Shown: positions 47,603-55,811 of the stretch, piece by piece
Position numbering within the stretch: the stretch's first letter is position 1
Layout: the number at the start of each line of letters is the position of its first letter
Assembly (NCBI RefSeq): GCF_030813915.1
Contig: NZ_JAUSUJ010000012.1
Coordinates: forward strand, 141,819 to 205,818
Source of the DNA: Rhodoplanes tepidamans
GTDB lineage: Bacteria; Pseudomonadota; Alphaproteobacteria; Rhizobiales; Xanthobacteraceae
DNA: 64,000 nucleotides
Direction of reading: 5' to 3'
Program-made: the position numbers and the translations under genes
The notes under the pieces: generated by a model
Seen by the model: the letters and a program-made list of their open reading frames with translations, nothing else
What the model was told of the DNA's origin: nothing
Databases searched by the model: none

Positions 47603-48634
47603 ATGATCACGGTCTACAGCGACGATCACGTCGGCCACGACGGGAAGGCCGAGCTGCACGACGGCAAGCTGGTGCCGAGCTTCGAGATGCCGCGGCGCGC
47701 CGCCCTGGTGCTGGCCCGGGTGCAGGAGACCGGGCTCGGCCCGGTGATGCCGCCGAAGCTCTTCGGGCTCGACCCGGTGCGGCGCGTGCACGCCGCCGAC
47801 TACGTCGCCTTCCTCGAAGGCGCCTGGGACGCCTGGGTGGCCGAACACGGCCCCTGGGATGCGCTGCCCTTCACCTGGATCGCGCCGGGCATGCGCCGGG
47901 TCGTCCCGGACCACATCGACGGCAAGCTCGGCTACTACTCGTTCGACGCCGGCACGCCGATCACGGCCGGCACCTGGCGGGCGGTGCGGGCCGCCGCCGA
48001 CGTGGCGCTCACCGGGGCGGAGCTGATCGTGCGGGGCGAGCGGGGGGCGTTCGCCCTGTGCAGGCCCCCCGGCCACCACGCGCACCGGGCCTGCTACGGC
48101 GGCTACTGCTTCTTCAACAACGCCGCGATCGCCGCGCAGGCGCTGCGCGACGCCGGCGCCGAGCGCGTCGCCGTGCTCGACATCGACTGTCACCACGGCA
48201 ACGGCACACAGGACATCTTCTACGATCGCGGCGACGTGCTGTTCGTCTCGCTGCATGCCGATCCGGTGCAGGAGTATCCCTACTTCCTCGGCTTCGCCGA
48301 CGAGACCGGGACGGGCGCGGGCGAGGGCGCCAACGCCAACTACCCGCTGCCGTTCGGCACCGACTTCGCGGCGTGGTCGGAGGCGCTCGCCCATGCGCTC
48401 GCGCGGATCGCCGCGTTCGGCGCCGAGGCGCTGGTCGTGTCGCTCGGCGTCGACACCTTCAAGGGCGATCCGATCTCGCGCTTCCGGCTCGACAGCCCCG
48501 ACTACACGGCGATCGGGGAGAGGCTGGCGGCGGCGGGGCTGCCGACCCTGTTCGTCATGGAGGGCGGCTACGCCGTCGAGGCGATCGGCCTCAACGCCGT
48601 GAACGTGCTGCAGGGCTTCCGGGCGGCGGCGTGA
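47603..48634 (+). CDS. Acetylpolyamine amidohydrolase (class II HDAC-like)
   Basis: 343 residues. Zn ligands Asp195, His197 (DIDCHHG) and Asp284 (GVDTFKGDP), tandem His158-His159 (PPGHHAH) and Tyr323 (EGGYAVE) all fall at the numbers I recall for the Mycoplana ramosa acetylpolyamine amidohydrolase, with the diagnostic HADPVQEYPYFLGFADETG (about 218-236). It removes acetyl groups from polyamines to yield acetate and free amine. It directly follows the PPTase gene. Confidence 0.9.
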   Translation: MITVYSDDHVGHDGKAELHDGKLVPSFEMPRRAALVLARVQETGLGPVMPPKLFGLDPVRRVHAADYVAFLEGAWDAWVAEHGPWDALPFTWIAPGMRRVVPDHIDGKLGYYSFDAGTPITAGTWRAVRAAADVALTGAELIVRGERGAFALCRPPGHHAHRACYGGYCFFNNAAIAAQALRDAGAERVAVLDIDCHHGNGTQDIFYDRGDVLFVSLHADPVQEYPYFLGFADETGTGAGEGANANYPLPFGTDFAAWSEALAHALARIAAFGAEALVVSLGVDTFKGDPISRFRLDSPDYTAIGERLAAAGLPTLFVMEGGYAVEAIGLNAVNVLQGFRAAA

Positions 48635-48713
48635 CGTCCCGTCCGCTCATGCGGGACCGCGCCGGAGCGGAGAGCCGCACCGGCGCGCGAGGCGCGTCGC
48701 CGTCGCGATCCCG

Positions 48714-49049
48714 TCAGGGGCAGTACCAGATCGGGCCGATCTGCATGCATCCCCGCGTCTGCCAGCCGCGCGGGCGCGCCTGGTAGCGCCGCCAGCCGGG
48801 GGGCGGACCGCGGAAATCGCGGCGCGGACCGGAGTGACGCCCCCGCCAGCGATCGCGCCGGTCGTGGCGACGGCCGTCCTGCATCCTGCGGCGGTCGTCG
48901 CGGTCGAAACGCTGGGCGAGCATGATCGGCACCGAGGCCGAGGTCGTCTGCACGGTGCCGGACGGTGTGGCGTCGCGCGACGCCGCCGACGCCGGCGTGC
49001 CGCTCAGCATCAGCAGGCAGGCCACGGCGCTCAGAAAGCCTTTGAGCAT
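48714..49049 (-). CDS. Arg-rich exported protein
   Basis: 111 residues. A signal peptide covers about 1-22 (MLKGFLSAVACLLMLSGTPASA). The mature part is highly basic (DRDDRRRMQDGRRHDRRDRWRGRHSG) and ends in GWQTRGCMQIGPIWYCP with two Cys that may form a disulfide. Such small secreted, basic, Cys-ended proteins are frequent in Rhizobiales without known role. Convergent with the deacetylase gene; divergent from nasT. Confidence 0.65.
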   Translation of the reverse strand: MLKGFLSAVACLLMLSGTPASAASRDATPSGTVQTTSASVPIMLAQRFDRDDRRRMQDGRRHDRRDRWRGRHSGPRRDFRGPPPGWRRYQARPRGWQTRGCMQIGPIWYCP

Positions 49050-49167
49050 GCGTTTCTCCCGGTTGTGTCATCGGGACAAAGCGCGAGTGCGACGGAGGTT
49101 TCAGCCGGCCGTCGAGAATCGAATCCGGCGGTTTGCATCGCGCCGCCGTTCCGGCGAGAATGGTGCG

Positions 49168-49752
49168 ATGCAGGACGGGGTGGTGTCCGTCGCCGTGGTC
49201 GATGCCGATCGGGCCCGCGCGACGATCGTCGAGGAAGGCTTGCGCGCCGCGGGCATCCCGCGGGTCGCGATCGTTCCGGACTCGCCCGATCTCCTCGACC
49301 GCCTGGTGACGCTCGCTCCCGACGTGGTGGTGATCGCCCTCGACAGCCCCAACCGCGACGTGCTCGAGCAGATGTTCCGGGTATCCCGCATCGTCGAGCG
49401 CCCGGTCGCCATGTTCGTCGACCGCTCCGACGCCGCCACCATGCAGGCCGCGATCGACGCCGGTGTCTCGGCCTACGTGGTCGACGGGCTCAAGCCCGAG
49501 CGGGTGCGCGCCATCGTCGACATGGCGGTGATGCGGTTCAACGCCTACAGCCGCATGCGCCGCGAGCTCGAGGAGGCGAAGACCGCGCTCGCCGACCGCA
49601 AGACCATCGACAAGGCGAAAGGCCTGCTGATGGCCCGCAAGGGCCTCTCCGAGCAGGACGCCTATGCGCTGCTGCGGCGGACCGCGATGAACGAGAAGAA
49701 GCGGATGGTCGAGATCGCCCAGGCGATCATCACGGCCGCGGAGCTGTTCTGA
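49168..49752 (+). CDS. nasT: NasT, ANTAR-domain antiterminator
   Basis: 194 residues. Receiver-like N-domain (VVSVAVVDADRARATIVEEGLRAAG...VVVIALDSPNRDVLEQM, about 5-115) and ANTAR C-domain (DRKTIDKAKGLLMARKGLSEQDAYALLRRTAM, about 148-180), which binds paired hexaloop hairpins. It would prevent termination in the nrtA leader when released from NasS on nitrate binding. ATG at 49,168; its stop overlaps nasS (TGATG). Confidence 0.92.
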   Translation: MQDGVVSVAVVDADRARATIVEEGLRAAGIPRVAIVPDSPDLLDRLVTLAPDVVVIALDSPNRDVLEQMFRVSRIVERPVAMFVDRSDAATMQAAIDAGVSAYVVDGLKPERVRAIVDMAVMRFNAYSRMRRELEEAKTALADRKTIDKAKGLLMARKGLSEQDAYALLRRTAMNEKKRMVEIAQAIITAAELF

Positions 49753-50789
49753 TGACGCGCCTCTCGGTCGGTTACGTGCCGCTCACCGACGCCGCCGTGC
49801 TGATCGCGGCGGCCGAGCGCGGCTTCGCGGCGGCGGAAGGGCTCGATCTCGTGCCGGTGCGCGAGACCTCCTGGGCCAATATCCGCGACAAGCTGGTGTT
49901 CGGGCATTTCGACGCCGCCCACATGCTGGCGCCGCTCGCGGTGGCGACGACGCTCGGCCTCGGTCATGTGGCGCTGCCGCTCGCCGCGCCGTTCTGGCTC
50001 AATCTGGGCGGCAACGCCGTCACGGTGTCGCGGCCGCTCGCGGCGCAGCTCGCGGCGAAGGGCGGCCTGTCGGGGCGCCTCCCGGACGCTGCGGCGGCGC
50101 TCGGCGCGGTGGCGCGCGAGCGGGCGGCGGCCGGGCAGGGGGCGCTCACCTTCGCGGCCGTGTTCCCGTTCTCCACCCACGCCTATCAGCTCCGCACCCT
50201 GTTCGTCGCCGCAGGCCTCGATCCCGAGCGCGACGTGCGCCTCGTCGTGGTGCCGCCGCCCTTCATGGTCGACGCGCTGCGCCGCGGACTCGTCGACGGC
50301 TTCTGTGTCGGCAGCCCGTGGAACAGCGTCGCCGTCGACCAGGGGGTCGGCACGATCCTGCTGCTCGGCAATGCGATCGTCCGCCGCGCGCCCGAGAAGG
50401 TCCTGGCGGTGCCGGCGGAGCGGGCCGGCGCGCCGGAGGCGGCCGCGCTGATCCGGGCGCTCGCCGCCGCCGCCGCCTGGTGCTCCGCGCCGGAGAACCG
50501 CGAGGATCTCGCGGCGGTGCTCGGCGAGCCGCGCCACCTCGACCTTCCGGCCGCCGTGATCCTCCGCACCCTCGACGGCGCCCTGGTGGTTGACGCCGAC
50601 GGCACGGTGCGCACCGACCCCGAGTTCCTGCTGCTCGGCGCCAATCGTCCGGAGCCCGCCCAGGCCGACTGGCTGTTCGACGCCATGGCGGCCGCCGGCC
50701 ATCTGCCGGAAGGATCGCGCGACGCGGTGCGGGCGGTGTTCCGCACCGATCTGTACGACGCGGCTCTCGGCCGCCCGGCGGGCCCCTGA
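49752..50789 (+). CDS. nasS: NasS-type nitrate/nitrite sensor (NrtA-like)
   Basis: 345 residues, of the NrtA ligand-binding family but without a signal peptide, hence cytoplasmic. Family blocks: VGYVPLTDAAVLIAAAERGFAAAEGLDLVPVRETSWANIRDKL, HMLAPLAVATTLG, FPFSTHAYQLR and VDGFCVGSPWNSVA. In the known NasS/NasT system it sequesters NasT until nitrate binds. The coupling to nasT and the absence of a signal peptide support that role. Confidence 0.88.
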   Translation: MTRLSVGYVPLTDAAVLIAAAERGFAAAEGLDLVPVRETSWANIRDKLVFGHFDAAHMLAPLAVATTLGLGHVALPLAAPFWLNLGGNAVTVSRPLAAQLAAKGGLSGRLPDAAAALGAVARERAAAGQGALTFAAVFPFSTHAYQLRTLFVAAGLDPERDVRLVVVPPPFMVDALRRGLVDGFCVGSPWNSVAVDQGVGTILLLGNAIVRRAPEKVLAVPAERAGAPEAAALIRALAAAAAWCSAPENREDLAAVLGEPRHLDLPAAVILRTLDGALVVDADGTVRTDPEFLLLGANRPEPAQADWLFDAMAAAGHLPEGSRDAVRAVFRTDLYDAALGRPAGP

Positions 50790-50936
50790 ACGCGTGCATC
50801 TGCTCACGGTTTGATCAACTGCCGCTTTCGCAGTGCCGCGAACCGGCGCAACGCCGTGGCGATGGCCGTCCGGCTCTGGTCCGGGGACGCGCTCTAATCT
50901 CTGCACATTAAGTGGTTTTCCGCAGCGCGGCACGGT

Positions 50937-50952
50937 TGGCACGCCGCTTGTA
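50937..50952 (+). promoter_or_regulatory. Sigma-54-like promoter for the nitrate operon
   Basis: TGGCACG-CCGC-TTGTA matches the -24/-12 consensus TGGCACG-N4-TTGCW except for T in place of C at -12. A TGCAC half-site lies upstream (50,902). It would give a start near 50,962, just upstream of the antiterminator hairpin, in keeping with NtrC-dependent nitrogen control of nas operons. Confidence 0.58.
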
Positions 50953-50970
50953 TGAGTATCTGCAGTGGCC

Positions 50971-50989
50971 CCGCCGACGCTGACGGTGG
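50971..50989 (+). ncRNA. Possible first ANTAR hairpin (P1)
   Basis: CCGCCG / CGGTGG (one G-U pair) encloses a seven-base loop ACGCTGA, 15 bases before the clear second hairpin. ANTAR targets usually are two hairpins with six-base loops starting with A; this one begins with A but has seven bases, so its role is uncertain. Confidence 0.35.
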
Positions 50990-51004
50990 CCGATATCGAC
51001 TGAC

Positions 51005-51020
51005 GCAGCAACGCCGCTGC
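51005..51020 (+). ncRNA. ANTAR (NasT) target hairpin P2 with A..G hexaloop
   Basis: GCAGC / GCTGC closes the six-base loop AACGCC, with A at position 1 and G at position 4, the signature recognised by ANTAR proteins. Its loop and 3' arm are also part of the 5' arm of the downstream terminator, so NasT binding would block termination. Confidence 0.75.
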
Positions 51021-51097
51021 TTCGACCTGTCCGACGCACCTGGAATCCCCGGGGGTGCGTGGTGTCGGTTCGAAGCGGCGGCGTTTTCGTTTTTCGC
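51010..51097 (+). terminator. Nitrate-leader attenuator (intrinsic terminator)
   Basis: A long hairpin pairs CGCCGCTGCTTCGA (5' arm, from 51,012) with TCGAAGCGGCGGCG, then continues inward to ACGCACC/GGTGCGT. TTTTCGTTTTT follows. It lies 17 bases before the nrtA ATG and would stop transcription without NasT. The 5' arm overlaps P2, making the two folds exclusive. Confidence 0.85.
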
Positions 51098-51113
51098 CGA
51101 GCGAGGACACAGC

Positions 51114-52421
51114 ATGACCATCACCCCCCGCGCGTTGCGTTCCACCCGTCGCCACTTCTTGCGCAACGTCGCCAACACGGCAGCCCTCCTCGCCGCCGCC
51201 AGGGCCGCGCTGCCGGCCGGCGCCTTCGCGCAAGGCGCGGGACCGGAGGTGAAGGGAACCAAGCTCGGCTACATCGCGCTGACCGACGCATCGCCGCTGA
51301 TCATCGCCAAGGAGAAGGGCTTCTACGACAAGCACGGCCTGCCCGACATGGAGATCGCCAAGCAGGCCTCGTGGGGCGCGACACGCGACAACATGGCGCT
51401 CGGCACCGCCCACAACGGCATCGACGGCGCCCACCTGCTGCGGCCCAAGGTGCATCTCTACACCACCGGGAAGGTGATGCAGAGCAACCAGTCTCTGCCG
51501 ATGTACACGCTCCTCAACCTCAACGAGGACTGCCAGGGGATCTCGGTCTCCAACGAGTACAAGGACCTCAAGATCGAGAAGGACTCTTCGCCCCTCAAGG
51601 CGGCGTTCGAGCGCAAGAAGGCCCAGGGCAAGGAGCTCACCGCCGCCATGACCTTCCCGGGCGGCACCCACGACCTGTGGATCCGCTACTGGCTCGCCGC
51701 CGGCGGCATCGACCCCGACACCGACATCAAGGTGATCGTGGTGCCGCCCGCCCAGATGGTGGCGAACATGAAGGTCGGCAACATGGACTGCTTCTGCGTC
51801 GGCGAGCCGTGGAACGAGCAGCTCGTCAACCAGAACATCGGCTACACGGCCCTGACCACCGGCGAATTGTGGTTCCGCCATCCCGAGAAGGTGCTCGGCA
51901 TGCGGGCCGACTGGGTGGACAAGAACCCGCGCGCTGCCAAGGCCCTGATGATGGCCGTGATGGAGGCGCAGCAGTGGTGCGACAAGCCCGAGAACAAGCA
52001 GGAGATGGCGACCATCATCGGCAAGCGGCAGTGGTTCAACGTGCCGGTGCCGGACATCATCGGCCGCATCAAGGGCGACATCAATTACGGCCTCGGCCGC
52101 ACCGCGAAGGGCACCAACCTGTACATGAAGTTCTGGGGCGAAGGCGGCTCGACCTCCTATCCGTGGAAGAGCCTCGACACCTGGTTCGTCACCGAGAACA
52201 TCCGCTGGGGCAAGTTCGATCCCTCGATCGACATCAAGGCGCTGGTCGACAAGACCAACCGGTCGGACCTCTGGATCGAGGCTGCCAAGGCGCTGGGCGT
52301 TTCGGGGACTCCCACCTCCGACAGCCGCGGCGTCGAGACCTTCTTCGACGGCGTCACGTTCGATCCGGCCGATCCGATGGCCTATCTGCGCGCCCAGCGC
52401 ATCAAGCGTGTGACCGTGTGA
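51114..52421 (+). CDS. nrtA: NrtA, nitrate ABC transporter substrate-binding protein
   Basis: 435 residues. A twin-arginine signal (STRRHFLRNVANTAALLAA, about 10-30) is followed by the nitrate/bicarbonate-binding domain: LGYIALTDASPLIIAKEKGFYDKHGL, NGIDGAHLL, FPGGTHDLWIRYWLAAGG, MDCFCVGEPWNEQLVNQ. The open frame extends upstream through the attenuator without a start site; ATG at 51,114 follows GAGGAC. It binds periplasmic nitrate and hands it to NrtB/D. Confidence 0.95.
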   Translation: MTITPRALRSTRRHFLRNVANTAALLAAARAALPAGAFAQGAGPEVKGTKLGYIALTDASPLIIAKEKGFYDKHGLPDMEIAKQASWGATRDNMALGTAHNGIDGAHLLRPKVHLYTTGKVMQSNQSLPMYTLLNLNEDCQGISVSNEYKDLKIEKDSSPLKAAFERKKAQGKELTAAMTFPGGTHDLWIRYWLAAGGIDPDTDIKVIVVPPAQMVANMKVGNMDCFCVGEPWNEQLVNQNIGYTALTTGELWFRHPEKVLGMRADWVDKNPRAAKALMMAVMEAQQWCDKPENKQEMATIIGKRQWFNVPVPDIIGRIKGDINYGLGRTAKGTNLYMKFWGEGGSTSYPWKSLDTWFVTENIRWGKFDPSIDIKALVDKTNRSDLWIEAAKALGVSGTPTSDSRGVETFFDGVTFDPADPMAYLRAQRIKRVTV

Positions 52422-52439
52422 CTTAGGCTTCAGACCCCT

Positions 52440-52560
52440 CACCGCCCTCACCCGAAGAGGCCGCGCAGCGGCCGTCTCGAAGGGCGGGGGCGGCCCGCGA
52501 GATCGGGCCACTTGGTTCGAGACGCGGCCTCCGGCCGCCCCTCACCATGAGGGCGAACGC
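52440..52560. repeat. Mosaic intergenic repeat (Rhizobiales type)
   Basis: Between nrtA and nrtB a series of short inverted blocks (CCTCACC, GGCCGCGCAGCGGCC, CGTCTCGAAGGGCGG, TTCGAGACGCGGCCTCCGGCC, CCCTCACCATGAGGG) repeats CTCAC and TTCGAGAC elements in both orientations. This is the intergenic mosaic type dispersed in Rhizobiales chromosomes. No gene. Confidence 0.6.
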
Positions 52561-52583
52561 AACACCGACCCCAGGAGCCCCCC

Positions 52584-53522
52584 GTGGCGACTTCCATGCC
52601 GAAACTCAAGACCGTCTCGCAGGTGCGCCTCGCCGCCGAGAGCGGTGCGCCGCCTGCCGCCGTCACCCCCATGCCCGCAGCCGCGACCGTGGTGTCGCTC
52701 GCGCTGAAGAGGCCGCCGCTCGCCAGTCGTGTTCTGCCGGTGGTCCGACGGGTCGCCTCGATGCTCGTGCCGCCGCTGGTCGTCACCGCCCTGCTGCTGC
52801 TCGTCTGGGAGATGGCGTGCTGGAGTCCCACCTCGGCGCTGCCGCCGCCCTCGCGGGTGTGGAGCGAAGCCAAGGACCTGATCGTCGATCCGTTCTTCGT
52901 CGCCGGCTCGCAGGACATCGGCCTGGGCTGGCGGGTGCTGACCTCGCTGCAGCGGGTGGCGATCGGCTTCGGCCTCGCCGCGGTCGCCGGCGTCCTGGTC
53001 GGCACCATCGTCGGTCAGTCGGTGTGGGCGATGCGCGGCTTCGATCCGGTGTTCCAGGTACTGCGCACCGTGCCGCCGCTCGCCTGGCTGCCGATCTCGC
53101 TCGCGGCTTTCCGCGACGCCAATCCGAGCGCGATCTTCGTGATCTTCATCACGTCGATCTGGCCGATCCTGATCAACACGGCGGTCGGCATCCGCAACAT
53201 CCCGCAGGACTACCGCAACGTCGCCCGGGTGCTGCGGCTGAATCACCTCGAGTTCTTCGTCAAGATCATGGTTCCCTCGGCGGCGCCGTACATCTTCACG
53301 GGCCTGCGCATCGGCATCGGCCTCGCCTGGCTCGCCATCGTGGCGGCCGAGATGCTCACCGGCGGCGTCGGCATCGGCTTCTTCATCTGGGACGCCTGGA
53401 ACTCGTCGCGGCTGCCCGACATCGTCGTCGCGCTCGCCTATATCGGCGCCGTCGGCTTCCTGCTCGACCGGCTGGTGGCGGGCGCCGCCGTGCTGGTCAC
53501 CCGCGGCACTGCGTCGAACTGA
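52584..53522 (+). CDS. nrtB: NrtB, nitrate ABC transporter permease
   Basis: 312 residues, inner membrane. After a Pro/Ala-rich N-terminus, about six transmembrane helices (MLVPPLVVTALLLLVWEMA, VAIGFGLAAVAGVLVGTIVG, AIFVIFITSIWPILINT, IGIGLAWLAIVAAEML...) and the EAA-type loop VARVLRLNHLEFFVKIMVPSAAPYIFTGLRIG, which docks the ATPase. A GTG start with AGGAG upstream; an in-frame ATG follows four codons later. It forms the nitrate channel. Confidence 0.93.
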   Translation: MATSMPKLKTVSQVRLAAESGAPPAAVTPMPAAATVVSLALKRPPLASRVLPVVRRVASMLVPPLVVTALLLLVWEMACWSPTSALPPPSRVWSEAKDLIVDPFFVAGSQDIGLGWRVLTSLQRVAIGFGLAAVAGVLVGTIVGQSVWAMRGFDPVFQVLRTVPPLAWLPISLAAFRDANPSAIFVIFITSIWPILINTAVGIRNIPQDYRNVARVLRLNHLEFFVKIMVPSAAPYIFTGLRIGIGLAWLAIVAAEMLTGGVGIGFFIWDAWNSSRLPDIVVALAYIGAVGFLLDRLVAGAAVLVTRGTASN

Positions 53523-53531
53523 GGACCAGCC

Positions 53532-54332
53532 ATGGACATGGACGCCTATCTGAAGATCGACCACGTCGGCATCTCGTTCACGCGCGGCGGTGCCGTCTCG
53601 GAGGTCCTCCGCGACGTCACCCTGCGGATCGGGCAGGGCGAGTTCGTCTCGATCATCGGCCACTCCGGATGCGGAAAGTCGACGCTGCTCAACATCGTCG
53701 CCGGCCTGCTGCGCGCCTCCACGGGCGGCGTGATCCTGGAGGAGCACGAGGTCGCCGAGCCGGGGCCGGACCGCGCCGTCGTATTCCAGAACCACAGCCT
53801 GCTGCCCTGGCTCACCGTCTACGAGAACGTCGCGCTCGCGGTCGACAAGGTGTTCCGCGGCACCCGCTCGCGGGCCGAGCGGCGCGAATGGATCATGGAG
53901 AACCTGGCGCTCGTCAACATGACGCACGCCAGGGACAAGCGACCGGCCGAGATCTCCGGCGGCATGAAGCAGCGGGTCGGAATCGCCCGCGCGCTCGCCA
54001 TGGAGCCGAAGATCCTGCTGCTCGACGAGCCGTTCGGCGCGCTCGACGCGCTGACGCGCGCGCACCTCCAGGACCAGGTGATGGAGATTCACGCCCGCCT
54101 GAACAACACCATGATCATGATCACGCACGACGTCGACGAGGCGGTGCTGCTCTCCGACCGCATCGTGATGATGACCAACGGCCCGGCCGCCACCATCGGC
54201 GAGGTGCTGACCGTCGGCCTCGCGCGTCCGCGACGGCGGCTCGAGCTCGTCGACGACCACGAGTATAACCGCTGCCGCGCCGCGGTGCTCGAGTTCCTCT
54301 ACGCCCGCAACCGCTTCGTCGAGGCGGCGTGA
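53532..54332 (+). CDS. nrtD: NrtD-type nitrate ABC transporter ATPase
   Basis: 266 residues. Walker A GHSGCGKST (about 43-51), Q-loop FQNHSLLPW, signature ISGGMKQRV, Walker B ILLLDEPFGALD, His-loop ITHDVDEA. No NrtA-like C-terminal extension, so it is the NrtD form, not NrtC. It energises nitrate import with NrtB; a nine-base gap separates the genes. Confidence 0.93.
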   Translation: MDMDAYLKIDHVGISFTRGGAVSEVLRDVTLRIGQGEFVSIIGHSGCGKSTLLNIVAGLLRASTGGVILEEHEVAEPGPDRAVVFQNHSLLPWLTVYENVALAVDKVFRGTRSRAERREWIMENLALVNMTHARDKRPAEISGGMKQRVGIARALAMEPKILLLDEPFGALDALTRAHLQDQVMEIHARLNNTMIMITHDVDEAVLLSDRIVMMTNGPAATIGEVLTVGLARPRRRLELVDDHEYNRCRAAVLEFLYARNRFVEAA

Positions 54333-54379
54333 GGGCGTGATGACGGTGTCGTCGAGGTCCGCGGTCGTGAGACGCGCAT

Positions 54380-54545
54380 CATCTTCCACACACGGCGCCC
54401 ACGCTCCCGCTCCCCGCGCGTGGAGAGAGGGGTGGGGCGAGGGAGCGCTGCGAGGATACGGATGCGCCCCCTCACCCGACATCCGCGCCAGGCGCGCGAC
54501 CGTCGACCTCTTCCCGCCGGCGGGAAGGGGTGATGCCGCCCTGAC
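54380..54545. repeat. Mosaic intergenic repeat
   Basis: Between nrtD and the FAD reductase gene: CTCCCGCTCCCCGCGCG, GAGGGGTGGGGCGAGGGAGCG, CCCCTCACCCGACATCCGC, CTTCCCGCCGGCGGGAAGGGG. These pair with one another as partial inverted repeats in the manner of Rhizobiales intergenic mosaics. No gene. Confidence 0.55.
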
Positions 54546-54565
54546 GCCGCTCACCGGAGGCGGTC

Positions 54566-55801
54566 ATGCGTGAACGTCTCGTCGTGGTCGGCAACGGCAT
54601 GGTCGGCCTGCGGTTCGTCGAGGAGGTGACGCGGCGCGCCGCCGATCGCTTCGACGTGACGGTGATCGGCGCCGAGCCCACGCCCGCCTACAATCGCGTC
54701 CTGCTCTCGGCCGTGCTCGCCGGCGAGGTGAGCGAGGAGGAGTGCCGGTTTCGCGATCGCCGCTGGTATCTCGCCAACCGGGTGCGGCTGATCACCGGGG
54801 CACGCGCGACCGGCATCGACACGACCGAGCGAGAGGTGCGGATCGGCGGCCACGGCGTCGTACCGTTCGACCGGCTGGTGCTGGCGACCGGCTCGGATCC
54901 GATCCGGCTTCCGGTGCCCGGCATGGGCCTGCCCGGGGTGATCACCTTCCGGGACCTCGCCGACCTCGGCCTGATGCGCGAGGCGGCGGCCCGGAAGGCG
55001 CCGGCCGTGGTGATCGGTGGCGGCCTGCTCGGGCTCGAGGCCGCCTACGGGCTCGCGCGCGCCGGCGTGCCGGTGACCCTCGTCCATCTCGCCGAGCGCG
55101 TGATGGAACGCCAGCTCGACGACGGGGCCGCCCGGATCGTCGAGGCGGCGATGCGCGAGAAGGGCATCGAGATCGTGCTCGCGGCGCAGACCGCGGCCGT
55201 CGAGGGCGGCGAGCGGGTCGAGGCCGTGCGGCTGGCCGGCGGCCGCACGATCCCGGCCGCACTCGTGGTGGTCGCGGTCGGTGTGCGGCCGGCAACCGAA
55301 CTCGCCGCCACGGCCGGCCTCGCGGTCGAGCGCGGCATCGTGGTCGACGACGCGCTCGCGACGTCGGTGCCGGGCATCCATGCCATCGGCGAATGCATCT
55401 CCCATCGCGGCACCGTCTACGGCCTGGTCGAGCCGGGCTACGCCCAGGCCGCTGTTCTGGCGCGCCGGCTCGCCGGCGAGGACGCGCGCTACGAGGGTAC
55501 GCTGCTGTCCACGCGCCTGAAGGTCTCGGGCGTCCCGGTGTTTTCCGCTGGCGACGTGATGCCACCGGCCGGTGCCGAGGTGATCACGCTGTCCGATTCG
55601 TGCACCGGCCGCTACGCGCGGCTGGTGGTGAACGACGAAAGGCTCGTCGGCGCCATCCTGGTCGGCGAGACCCGCCATGCCGGATTCTATCTCGACCTGA
55701 TCGCGTCCGGCGCCGAGGTGAACGCGATGCGGGACGATCTGGTGTTCGGGCCGCCGGTCGCCGTCGCGTCGCCCGTGCCGGCGGTCGCCGCGGCCGCCTG
55801 A
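54566..55801 (+). CDS. FAD-dependent NAD(P)H oxidoreductase, nitrite reductase NirB N-domain-like
   Basis: 411 residues. Two dinucleotide folds: FAD at LVVVGNGMVGLRFVEEV (about 5-21) and NAD(P) at APAVVIGGGLLGLEAAYGLA (about 149-168). A YNRVLLSAVLAGE core (about 43-55) and GECISHRGTVYGLVEPGYAQA (about 273-293) are the signature of the NirB N-terminal domain. It lacks the NirB siroheme part, so it supplies electrons to another reductase here, NirA or NasA. Confidence 0.85.
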   Translation: MRERLVVVGNGMVGLRFVEEVTRRAADRFDVTVIGAEPTPAYNRVLLSAVLAGEVSEEECRFRDRRWYLANRVRLITGARATGIDTTEREVRIGGHGVVPFDRLVLATGSDPIRLPVPGMGLPGVITFRDLADLGLMREAAARKAPAVVIGGGLLGLEAAYGLARAGVPVTLVHLAERVMERQLDDGAARIVEAAMREKGIEIVLAAQTAAVEGGERVEAVRLAGGRTIPAALVVVAVGVRPATELAATAGLAVERGIVVDDALATSVPGIHAIGECISHRGTVYGLVEPGYAQAAVLARRLAGEDARYEGTLLSTRLKVSGVPVFSAGDVMPPAGAEVITLSDSCTGRYARLVVNDERLVGAILVGETRHAGFYLDLIASGAEVNAMRDDLVFGPPVAVASPVPAVAAAA

Positions 55802-55811
55802 GGAGCGTCCC

